Assembly: GCA_030043395.1 (NCBI GenBank)
Contig: JASHXW010000602.1
Coordinates: 1 to 6,795 of the forward strand
Length of the DNA stretch: 6,795 nt
Direction: 5' to 3'
Origin: Streptosporangiaceae bacterium
GTDB taxonomy: Bacteria > Actinomycetota > Actinomycetes > Streptosporangiales > Streptosporangiaceae
Shown here piece after piece: positions 1-6,420 of the stretch (position 1 is its first letter; the number at the start of each line of letters is the position of its first letter). Made by a program: the position numbers and the translations under genes. Below the pieces are notes generated by a model that did not search any database, was not told where the DNA came from, and saw only the letters and a program-made list of their open reading frames with translations.

Positions 1-1932
1 CGGCTCGAGCCGCTGCTTCCGCTGGTGCGCAAGCCGGTTCAGTACGTCGGCGGCGAGCTGAACAGCGTCGTCAAGGACTGGGACGCCGCGCAGGTCCGGT
101 GGGCCCTGATGTATCCCGATGCCTACGAGGTGGGCCTGCCGAATCAGGGCATCCAGATCCTGTACGAAGTCCTCAACGAGCGCGACGACGTGCTCGCCGA
201 GCGCACCTACTGCGTGTGGCCTGACCTCGAAGCGCTGATGCGCGAGCACGGCGTGCCCCAGTTCACCGTCGACGGGCACCGGCCCGTCCGTGCCTTCGAC
301 GTGCTGGGCGTCAGCTTCGCCACCGAGCTCGGCTACACGAACTTGCTGACGGCCCTCGACCTGGCCCAGATCCCGCTGGCTGCTGCCGACCGGGGCGCAG
401 AAGACCCGATCGTGCTGGCCGGAGGGCACGCCGCCTTCAACCCCGAGCCGATCGCCGATTTCATCGACGGCGCTGTGCTCGGTGACGGCGAGCAGGCGGT
501 GCTGGCCATCAGCGACCTGATCAGGGAGTGGAAGCGGCAGGGCAGCCCGGACGGCAGGGACGGCCTGCTGCTGCGACTGGCCGCCCGCGGCGGCGTCTAC
601 GTGCCGCGCTTCTACGACGTGCGCTACGGGCCGGACCGGGCCATCGCCTCGGTCCTGCCGAACCGGCCCGGCGTGCCGCGCGCCGTGGCCAAGCACACTG
701 TCATGGACCTGGACTCGTGGCCCTACCCGCGCAAGCCGCTGGTTCCGGTCGCCGAGTCGGTCCATGAGCGGTTCAGCGTGGAGATCTTCCGCGGCTGCAC
801 GCGTGGCTGCCGGTTCTGCCAGGCGGGCATGATCACCAGGCCCGTCCGCGAGCGGTCGATCACCACGATCGGCGAGATGACCGAGGCCGGCCTGCAGGCA
901 AGCGGCTTCTCCGAGGTCGGGCTGCTGTCGCTGTCCAGCGCCGATCACAGCGAGATCAACCAGATCGCGACCGACCTCGCCGACCGCTACGAGGGCACCA
1001 ATACTGGCCTGTCCCTGCCGTCGACCAGGGTCGACGCGTTCAACGTCACGCTGGCGAATGAGCTGAGCAGGAACGGCCGCAGGTCCGGGCTGACGTTCGC
1101 TCCTGAGGGCGGCACGGACCGGATCCGCAAGGTGATCAACAAGATGGTCACCGAGGATGACCTGATCGCCACCGTGTCCACGGCATACGCCAGCGGATGG
1201 CGGCAGGTCAAGCTCTACTTCATGTGCGGGCTGCCGACCGAGACCGACGAGGACGTCCTTGCGATCGCCCGGGTGGCGCACCGGATGATCGAGGCTGGCC
1301 GGGCGGCGAGCGGGCGCCGTGACATCCGGTGCACGGTGTCGATCGGCGGGTTCGTGCCCAAGCCGCACACCCCGTTCCAGTGGGCGGCGCAGTGCGATCA
1401 CCCGACCGTTGACGCCAGGCTGAAGGCGCTGGGCGCCGCCATGCGCGCGGACCGCGGTTACGGCTCGTCGATCGGGTTCCGGTACCACGACGGCAAGCCG
1501 TCAGTGGTCGAGGGCCTGCTGTCCCGTGGCGACCGCCGGGTCGGCAAGGTGATCCGGGCCGTCTGGGAGGATGGCGGCAGGTTCGACGGCTGGAGCGAGT
1601 ACTTCTCCTACGAGCGCTGGGACACGTGCGCCGCCACGGCGCTGGAGCATGACGGCGTCGACCTGCACTGGTACACCACCAGGGAACGCGGTTACGCCGA
1701 GATCCTGCCTTGGGATCACCTGGACGCCGGGCTTGAGCGCGACTGGCTCTGGCAGGACTGGCAGGCGGCCACCGACCCGGCTGGCGCTGCCGAGGTAGAC
1801 GACTGCCGCTGGACGCCGTGCTTCGAGTGCGGGGTCTGCCCTGCGATGGACACTCAGATCGAGACCGGGCCCACCGGCCGCAGGCTGCTGCCGCTCACCG
1901 TCGCGGAGCGGGCACCGGCGGGGGCGACCTAG
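1..1932 (+). CDS. TIGR03960-family B12-binding-type radical SAM protein (5' partial)
   Basis: This is a radical SAM enzyme of unknown substrate, probably cytosolic. Counting from the in-frame GTG at 25, the 4Fe-4S ligands form a CxxxCxxC motif at C258, C262 and C265 (nt 796-819), within RGCTRGCRFCQAGM. Residues about 20-160 form the cobalamin-binding-like N-terminal region (YPDAYEVGLPNQG, later VLAGGHAAFNPEP and GDGEQA), but no DxHxxG cobalt-ligand motif is visible. A second cysteine cluster lies near the C-terminus at C594, C599, C602 and C605 (nt 1804-1839), just before a conserved-looking TGPTGRRLLPL stretch. The GTG at 25 is probably not the true start: codons 1-24 are open and read RLEPLLPL, which resembles the residues that normally precede KPVQYVGGELN in this family, so the start lies upstream of the window. 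The stop is followed immediately by the ATG of the next gene, which implies translational coupling. The family match is strong from recall; the reaction is unknown. Confidence 0.93.
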   Translation, partial: RLEPLLPLVRKPVQYVGGELNSVVKDWDAAQVRWALMYPDAYEVGLPNQGIQILYEVLNERDDVLAERTYCVWPDLEALMREHGVPQFTVDGHRPVRAFDVLGVSFATELGYTNLLTALDLAQIPLAAADRGAEDPIVLAGGHAAFNPEPIADFIDGAVLGDGEQAVLAISDLIREWKRQGSPDGRDGLLLRLAARGGVYVPRFYDVRYGPDRAIASVLPNRPGVPRAVAKHTVMDLDSWPYPRKPLVPVAESVHERFSVEIFRGCTRGCRFCQAGMITRPVRERSITTIGEMTEAGLQASGFSEVGLLSLSSADHSEINQIATDLADRYEGTNTGLSLPSTRVDAFNVTLANELSRNGRRSGLTFAPEGGTDRIRKVINKMVTEDDLIATVSTAYASGWRQVKLYFMCGLPTETDEDVLAIARVAHRMIEAGRAASGRRDIRCTVSIGGFVPKPHTPFQWAAQCDHPTVDARLKALGAAMRADRGYGSSIGFRYHDGKPSVVEGLLSRGDRRVGKVIRAVWEDGGRFDGWSEYFSYERWDTCAATALEHDGVDLHWYTTRERGYAEILPWDHLDAGLERDWLWQDWQAATDPAGAAEVDDCRWTPCFECGVCPAMDTQIETGPTGRRLLPLTVAERAPAGAT

Positions 1933-3060
1933 ATGGCCAAGCCCGTGCCGTCCGGGCCGCCGCCGGCACCGATCGTTCAGCGGCTCGTGATCAGGTACGC
2001 TAAAAGAGGCAGGATGCGCTTCGCGAGTCACAGGGATGTGGCGCGCGCGATTGAGCGGGGAGTGCGTAAGGCTGGCGTGCCGATCGCGTATTCCGCGGGG
2101 TTCTCGCCGCATCCGAGGATCTCGTATTCGGGCGGTGCTCCGACGGGGTCAGCGAGCGAGGCCGAGTACCTCGAGCTCTCCGTCATCCGCCGTTGCGAGC
2201 CAGCCGACATCGGTCGGCGGCTTGACGCAGCCCTGCCGGACGGGATTGACGTGGTCGAGGTTGTCGAAGCGGACGGCAAGTCCGCCGGGCTGGCGCTGGA
2301 CGCCTCCGAATGGGAGGTGGTCTGGCCGGGCGTGTCGCCTGCCGCGGCCCAGTCAGCCGTGCAGGCGCTCCTCGCCGCTGCGAGCGTGGAGGTTGAGCGC
2401 CTGACGAACAAGGGCCTGCGGCGCATGGACGCCAGGGGAGCCCTGGTGAGCCTGAGCGTGATCGATCCCGCGCAAGCTCACGGCCGGCGTGCCGAGCAGG
2501 GCACGGCGACCGGGTCTGCGATACTTCGAATGACTGTTCGGCAGCTGACGCCGGCCGTGCGGCCAGACGATGTGCTGACCGCGCTCCGGCAGTCGTCGCC
2601 TTCAGCAGCCGACTTGGCGCCCGTCGCGCCCCCGGTGGTGACTCGGCTTCGGCAGGGTTCACTCGGTGACCTTGCCGCGAGCGGGACGGGGCATACCGCG
2701 GGAATCGAGGCGCGTGGGGTGACCGCCGACCTGGCACCGGTGACGGAACCGTCATCGGGCCAGCACAGACCAGATCAACCGGGACCAGGGCATAACGGCC
2801 CGAACGGTCCTCAATCCAGGCCCGCGCAAGACAGGCCAGGACGCACAACTGACAAGGCAATGTGCCTGGACGCGGAGAGCGCCGAGTCGGCGCCCGCTGG
2901 CCAGGCACGTGCGATCGAACAGCTTCCGCGCGGCACGCAGGACCGGCTTGCCCACCAGCTTGCTGGTGAGCAATCCGACCAGCGCGCCCGGAAGCCCAAC
3001 GGAAGAGATTGCCCGAATGCTCGAAACGGAGTCACAGAATCCACAGCCGGATCACCATGA
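1933..3060 (+). CDS. TIGR03936 / DUF2344 radical-SAM-linked protein
   Basis: This is the partner of the upstream radical SAM protein. In many bacteria the two are one fused polypeptide; here they are separate genes with no base between TAG (1930-1932) and ATG (1933-1935). The family core covers about residues 14-250. It begins VQRLVIRYAKRGRMRFASHRDVARAIERG and continues with AGFSPHPRISY and GSASEAEYLEL, and ends around PPVVTRLRQGSLGDL. I see no catalytic motif, signal peptide or membrane segment, and I know of no established function. The start is supported by the family-like N-terminus and by a G-rich stretch (about 1919-1925) that could act as a weak ribosome binding site. The odd feature is a tail of about 125 residues (251-375) rich in G, P, Q, R and S. 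It makes the protein longer than the roughly 250 residues I would expect. The last 44 nt overlap the start of rne in another frame. The tail may be a real disordered extension or read-through of former intergenic DNA. Confidence 0.88.
   Translation: MAKPVPSGPPPAPIVQRLVIRYAKRGRMRFASHRDVARAIERGVRKAGVPIAYSAGFSPHPRISYSGGAPTGSASEAEYLELSVIRRCEPADIGRRLDAALPDGIDVVEVVEADGKSAGLALDASEWEVVWPGVSPAAAQSAVQALLAAASVEVERLTNKGLRRMDARGALVSLSVIDPAQAHGRRAEQGTATGSAILRMTVRQLTPAVRPDDVLTALRQSSPSAADLAPVAPPVVTRLRQGSLGDLAASGTGHTAGIEARGVTADLAPVTEPSSGQHRPDQPGPGHNGPNGPQSRPAQDRPGRTTDKAMCLDAESAESAPAGQARAIEQLPRGTQDRLAHQLAGEQSDQRARKPNGRDCPNARNGVTESTAGSP
2944..2977 (+). promoter_or_regulatory. Candidate hairpin upstream of rne
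   Basis: An inverted repeat lies 39 nt before the rne start codon and 23 nt before its Shine-Dalgarno sequence. The inner stem pairs CACCAG (2953-2958) with CTGGTG (2963-2968) around a CTTG loop. After a C/A mismatch, TTGC (2948-2951) pairs with GCAA (2970-2973). After a C/T mismatch, three more pairs extend it to 2944/2977. That is 13 pairs with two mismatches. No T-run follows, so an intrinsic terminator is unlikely. It lies inside the codons for the DUF2344 tail, so it may be incidental. If it is functional, it would sit in the rne leader or in the intercistronic stretch of a shared transcript. Confidence 0.35.
3001..3007 (+). promoter_or_regulatory. Ribosome binding site of rne
   Basis: GGAAGAG ends 9 nt before the ATG at 3017. 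It is the best Shine-Dalgarno match in the area and decides the rne start. The reading frame stays open upstream to a GTG at 2909, but no purine-rich site precedes that codon. The protein begins MLETESQ from the ATG, which resembles the N-terminus I recall for other actinobacterial RNase E proteins. Confidence 0.7.
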
Positions 3061-6000
3061 GTCGGAAGGTTCCGGTCAGGACGCCGGTCATGACGCTGGT
3101 CAAGAAGGCGGCCAGCGACGCGGACTGCTTCGCAGGAGCCGTCGCGGTGTGACCAAACCCGCGGAAGCGCCCGAGTTCAGGTCGGGCGCCACAGCGGAAT
3201 CCGACGACAGCGGTGGCCAGCGAGCCCAGTCCGGCGCAGGTCAGTCCCGGCAAGCTAGGCCGTCGGGTTCCGTCATCCCGCCAGTGCCCGGCATGACGAC
3301 GCGCGAGTCGCCCGAGCCGGAGCGCCGCGGCAGCCGCGCGCAGCAGCCGGTGCCGGCGGCCGCATTCCAGCCGCCTGTCCTGGTCTTCCAGCCGCCCGAG
3401 ATGAAGGAGCGGGAGACCGCAGACGCGGATCGCGCTCGCGCCGGGGGCAGCTCAGACTCAGATGACGACTACGACGAGGGCGGTGGCCAGGGCGGCAGCG
3501 GGACCTCGCGACGGCGCCGGCGCGGTGGCCGCGGCCGGGGCAAAGGCGGCGGCGCAGGAGACAGCGGAGCCACTGCCCGTGAGTCCGGCCAGGGCAGTGA
3601 CCAAGGTGGTGCTGGACAGGGCGGTGCTGGCCAAGGTGCGGGCGGCCAGGCCGGCGGGCAGGGCGGTGGCGGCCAGGGTCGCAGTGGCCAGGCCAGCGGC
3701 GCCAAGGGCGGCGCAGGCCAGAGCTCAGGCCGGTCAGGCGCTAATAGCGGGCCCGGCGCTGATGCCGCTGGCCGGCGCGGCGGCACTGCCGAGCAGGACG
3801 AAGCCGACTGGCAGGACGATGGCGCCGGGTCGGCGGACGGTGGCGAGCGTGAGCCAGGCGCGGAAGGCGCGGGCGAAGGGGGAGGCACCAGCTCATCGAG
3901 CCGCCGCCGTCGTCGCCGCCGTCAGCGCAACGGGTCAGGCTCCGATGATGCCGACACGCCGTCGCCGGACGAGCCAGCCGACACCGTGGTGCACGTCCGC
4001 GAGCCGAGGCAGCCAGAGCCCGACGACGTCCGCGCGGTCAAGGGCTCGACGCGCCTGGAGGCCAAGCGGCAGCGCCGCAAGGAGGGACGGGACACCGGCC
4101 GCCGGCGCGCGCCGATCATCAGCGAGTCCGAGTTCCTGGCCCGCCGTGAGGCAGTCGAGCGCGTCATGGTCGTCCGCCAGCAGGGCGACCGCACCCAGAT
4201 CGCCGTGCTCGAAGATGGCGTCCTGGTCGAGCACTACGTCGACAAGGCAAGTCACCAGTCCTACGTCGGCAACGTCTACCTCGGCAAGGTCCAGAACGTG
4301 CTGCCGTCGATGGAGGCAGCGTTCGTCGACATCGGCAAGGGCCGCAACGCGGTCCTGTACGCCGGCGAGGTCAACTTCGACGCGACTGGCCTGGAGGGCG
4401 TGGCCAAGCGGATCGAGTCCGCCCTGAAGTCCGGCCAGTCGATCATGGTGCAGGTCACCAAGGACCCGATTGGCCACAAGGGAGCCAGGCTGACCAGCCA
4501 GATCAGCCTGCCCGGCCGGTACCTCGTCTACGTGCCAGGCGCCTCGATGACGGGGATCAGCCGCAAGCTGCCCGACACCGAGCGGGCGCGGCTGAAGCAG
4601 ATCCTGAAGAAGGTCGCGCCGGAAGAGGGCGGGATCATCGTCCGGACGGCAGCCGAGGGTGCCTCGGAGGAGGAACTGCTGCACGACGTGACCAGGCTGG
4701 TCGCGCAGTGGCAGGCGATCGAGAAGAAGTCCAAGACGGCGAGCGCGCCCGATCTGCTCTATGCGGAGCCCGATCTGACGATCCGGGTGGTCAGGGACAT
4801 CTTCAACGAGGACTTCACCAAGCTCGTGATCGCGAGCGACGGCGAGTGGGATCTGGTCGACGAGTACGTCCGCTACGTGGCGCCGAACCTGGCCGACCGG
4901 CTCGAGCGGTGGTCCGCCGACGGCGACCTGTTCGCGGCTTACCGCATCGACGAGCAACTGACCAAGGCGCTCGACCGCAAGGTTTGGCTGCCAAGCGGCG
5001 GTTCACTGGTGATCGACACCACCGAGGCCATGACGGTCATCGACGTCAACACCGGCAAGTTCACCGGCCAGGGCGGGAACCTGGAGCAGACGGTCACCAG
5101 GAACAACCTGGAGGCAGCCGAGGAGATCGTCAGGCAGCTCAGGCTGCGCGACATCGGCGGCATCATCGTCATTGACTTCATCGACATGGTGCTGGAGAGC
5201 AACCGGGACCTGGTCTTGCGTCGCCTGATCGAGTGCCTGGCCCGCGACCGGACCAAGCACCAGGTAGCCGAGGTCACCTCGCTCGGGCTGGTCCAGATGA
5301 CCAGGAAGCGAGTTGGCTCGGGCCTGCTGGCCGCGTTCTCCGTGCCGTGCGAGCAGTGCAACGGCCGGGGCATCCTGGTGTCGACGGATCTCACCGAGCT
5401 ACCGCACGCGCATGGGCGCAACGGACAGCAGGCCGGGGCCGCCAAGCAGGGGTCAGCGCGGACCAGGGCGGCACGGAGCAAGGCGATCGCCCAGGTCGCG
5501 AGGTCGATCGACACGCGTGCGGGCTCCACGGCCGAATCGGACACCGAGTACTCGGCGGCGGACGAAGACGATCTTGAGCTTGTCGACTCCGCCGCGCCGG
5601 AGCCGGAGCCGGAGCTGGCGGGTTCTGCTGCCAAGTCCGGGTCTTCGGCCAGGTCCGCAAACTCGGGCAGGTCCGCAAACTCGGGCAGGTCGGGGGGTTC
5701 GTCCAGGTCCGGCGGTTCGTCCAGGTCCGGGGGCTCGGGTCGCTCCGAGAGCCGGGCTAAGGCCGGCGAGGCCGAGAGCCAGGTCGGCCCGGACGGCGCG
5801 GCCGGATCAGCCGCCGACGAGGCGTCCACCGAGGTTCCGGCTTCAGGACGGCGGCCGCGCAGGTCCGCCTACCGGGAGGCTGGACCACCAGACTCGGTCC
5901 GAGCCGGGGAGGCCGCAGGTACCGCCAGCGCAGAGGCAGAGGCGCCTGCAGCCGCAACCGCAGGCGGCAACGGCGTCGCGGGGGCCGAGCAGGCGGCAGG

Positions 6001-6205
6001 CTCTGGTTCGCCGGTCGGCCCTGACTCGCCGGCCGGGCCTGACTCGGCCGCGCCGGACGCGGCTGAACCAGCGGCGGTCGCAGCTCCGGACGCAGCAGCG
6101 CCCGGGTCTTCTTCGCCGCACCCGGAGGCAGCCGAGAATGCCGCGGCTGACGGAGTTGCGGCAGAGGCAGCCGAAGCCAGCACCGATCCAACGGCAGGCT
6201 ACTGA
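3017..6205 (+). CDS. rne: Ribonuclease E/G family endoribonuclease (RNase E)
   Basis: The 1062-residue protein is a single-strand-specific endonuclease for rRNA and tRNA processing and mRNA decay. The catalytic core covers about residues 378-790: an S1 domain (about 384-500, with YVGNVYLGKVQNVLPSMEAA), the 5'-sensor pair R543-T544 (E. coli R169-T170), the DNase I-like site with D676 and N678 in TVIDVNT (E. coli D303, N305) and D720 in IVIDFIDM (E. coli D346), and the Zn-link CEQC with C778 and C781. All key residues are intact. The flanking arms look disordered. The N-arm (1-377) has an acidic patch (147-154), an RRRRRGGRGRGK patch (165-176), a G/Q-rich tract (189-241), seven arginines (296-302) and a KRQRRK patch (350-355). 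The C-arm (about 795-1062) has RS-rich hexapeptide repeats and an Ala/Glu/Pro-rich end, including a two-copy SPxGPD repeat (nt 6008-6043). Core in the middle with long arms is the actinobacterial arrangement. In E. coli the degradosome-scaffold arm is C-terminal only. The start overlaps the preceding gene by 44 nt. Confidence 0.96.
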   Translation: MLETESQNPQPDHHESEGSGQDAGHDAGQEGGQRRGLLRRSRRGVTKPAEAPEFRSGATAESDDSGGQRAQSGAGQSRQARPSGSVIPPVPGMTTRESPEPERRGSRAQQPVPAAAFQPPVLVFQPPEMKERETADADRARAGGSSDSDDDYDEGGGQGGSGTSRRRRRGGRGRGKGGGAGDSGATARESGQGSDQGGAGQGGAGQGAGGQAGGQGGGGQGRSGQASGAKGGAGQSSGRSGANSGPGADAAGRRGGTAEQDEADWQDDGAGSADGGEREPGAEGAGEGGGTSSSSRRRRRRRQRNGSGSDDADTPSPDEPADTVVHVREPRQPEPDDVRAVKGSTRLEAKRQRRKEGRDTGRRRAPIISESEFLARREAVERVMVVRQQGDRTQIAVLEDGVLVEHYVDKASHQSYVGNVYLGKVQNVLPSMEAAFVDIGKGRNAVLYAGEVNFDATGLEGVAKRIESALKSGQSIMVQVTKDPIGHKGARLTSQISLPGRYLVYVPGASMTGISRKLPDTERARLKQILKKVAPEEGGIIVRTAAEGASEEELLHDVTRLVAQWQAIEKKSKTASAPDLLYAEPDLTIRVVRDIFNEDFTKLVIASDGEWDLVDEYVRYVAPNLADRLERWSADGDLFAAYRIDEQLTKALDRKVWLPSGGSLVIDTTEAMTVIDVNTGKFTGQGGNLEQTVTRNNLEAAEEIVRQLRLRDIGGIIVIDFIDMVLESNRDLVLRRLIECLARDRTKHQVAEVTSLGLVQMTRKRVGSGLLAAFSVPCEQCNGRGILVSTDLTELPHAHGRNGQQAGAAKQGSARTRAARSKAIAQVARSIDTRAGSTAESDTEYSAADEDDLELVDSAAPEPEPELAGSAAKSGSSARSANSGRSANSGRSGGSSRSGGSSRSGGSGRSESRAKAGEAESQVGPDGAAGSAADEASTEVPASGRRPRRSAYREAGPPDSVRAGEAAGTASAEAEAPAAATAGGNGVAGAEQAAGSGSPVGPDSPAGPDSAAPDAAEPAAVAAPDAAAPGSSSPHPEAAENAAADGVAAEAAEASTDPTAGY
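3581..3739 (+). repeat. Gly/Gln-rich low-complexity tract in the RNase E N-arm
   Basis: Residues 189-241 of RNase E are almost entirely G, Q, A and S, with irregular GQG, GGAGQ and GGQ units (for example GQGGAGQGGAGQGAGGQ). At DNA level the units are imperfect repeats of a ggccagggcggt-like sequence. The tract lies between two arginine-rich patches. Such tracts are typical of disordered, condensate-prone arms. They are also prone to gain or loss of units and to assembly error. Confidence 0.8.
5651..5740 (+). repeat. 18-bp tandem repeat, five units, in the RNase E C-arm
   Basis: Five head-to-tail 18-bp units are in frame with rne and encode RSANSG, RSANSG, RSGGSS, RSGGSS and RSGGSG. A degenerate sixth unit, RSESRA, follows at 5741-5758. 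The first two units are identical at DNA level (aggtccgcaaactcgggc). Units 3 and 4 differ at two bases. Because the unit is a multiple of three, copy-number changes keep the frame. The product is a short arginine-serine-rich segment after an acidic stretch (DEDDLELVD, then EPEPE). Confidence 0.9.
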
Positions 6206-6218
6206 GGAGCATTACTTC

Positions 6219-6227
6219 TGATATTCT
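6219..6227 (+). promoter_or_regulatory. Possible extended -10 promoter for rplU-rpmA
   Basis: TGATATTCT matches the extended -10 pattern TGn-TAnnnT and lies in the most AT-rich patch of the interval, 14 nt after the rne stop. I see no good TTGACA-like -35 at normal spacing. If it is used, transcription would start near 6233-6235 and give a leader of about 187 nt before rplU. The evidence is one short motif plus position. Confidence 0.3.
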
Positions 6228-6244
6228 GTGTCGTCGGCGTGCCT

Positions 6245-6275
6245 GGCTGCCCAAAAACAGCGGCCGCGGGCAGTC
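6245..6275 (+). terminator. Inverted repeat after rne: weak terminator or leader hairpin
   Basis: GGCTGCCC (6245-6252) pairs with GGGCAGTC (6268-6275) over eight positions, one of them G-T. The 15-nt loop starts with five A residues and ends in GCGGCCGC. It lies 39 nt after the rne stop. No T-run follows, so classical intrinsic termination is not supported, although actinobacterial terminators often lack one. An alternative shorter pairing of GCTG (6246-6249) with CAGC (6258-6261) would exclude it. Confidence 0.25.
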
Positions 6276-6420
6276 CCCAGGTCCAGGTGACTGGCGGACG
6301 TCCGCGTTCAGCAGGGTTCACGGGCTAGCGGCGCGTGACGTTAGCAGGCCCGGTTGCCTCGACGTCTGACGAGACCGCGATTCCAGCGGCGGGCTGGCAC
6401 CAGGGAAAGAGAGTTCTTTC

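Larger units (their letters stand above)
6206..6420 (+). other. Non-coding interval between rne and rplU (probable rplU leader)
   Basis: I see no convincing gene in these 215 nt. They hold a possible promoter at 6219-6227 and four consecutive inverted repeats. Repeat 1 (6245-6275) pairs GGCTGCCC with GGGCAGTC, including one G-T pair, around a 15-nt loop that contains GCGGCCGC. Repeat 2 (6287-6321) is irregular, with a GCGGACGTCCGC palindrome at its tip (6294-6305) and GTGA/TCAC at its base. Repeat 3 (6324-6345) pairs GCTAGCG with CGTTAGC, including one G-T pair, around an 8-nt loop. Repeat 4 (6351-6377) pairs CGGT and CTCG with CGAG and ACCG, with a 3-nt bulge. The purine-rich ribosome binding site follows at 6403-6413. 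Chance pairing is common in DNA this rich in G and C. Confidence 0.5.

Noticed and set aside
25..27. GTG at 25 as the start of the radical SAM gene
   Set aside because: The frame is open to base 1 and encodes family-like RLEPLLPL, so the gene most likely starts upstream of the window.
1501..2112. 203-aa open frame on the - strand across the junction of the first two genes
   Set aside because: It overlaps conserved parts of both genes and shows no family features.
2849..2867. CTGACA (-35-like) and a short AGGCA/TGCCT hairpin as a promoter or terminator for rne
   Set aside because: No -10 match lies at proper spacing, and the stem has only five pairs with no T-run.
2909..3016. GTG at 2909 as the rne start (36 extra residues)
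   Set aside because: It has no ribosome binding site, while the ATG at 3017 has GGAAGAG at good spacing and begins with a family-like MLETESQ.
3462..4427. 321-aa open frame on the + strand inside rne
   Set aside because: It is an out-of-frame reading of the RNase E N-arm and S1 region; its long Ala/Arg runs are a GC-rich artefact, and the RNase E frame contains the conserved motifs.
3935..4957. 340-aa open frame on the - strand
   Set aside because: It is antisense to the conserved RNase E core. It has no recognisable domain, and long antisense frames are expected from the strong third-position G/C bias.
4939..5829. 296-aa open frame on the - strand with a PPDLDEPPDL repeat
   Set aside because: The repeat is the reverse complement of the RS hexapeptide array, and the frame runs antisense to the RNase E active site.
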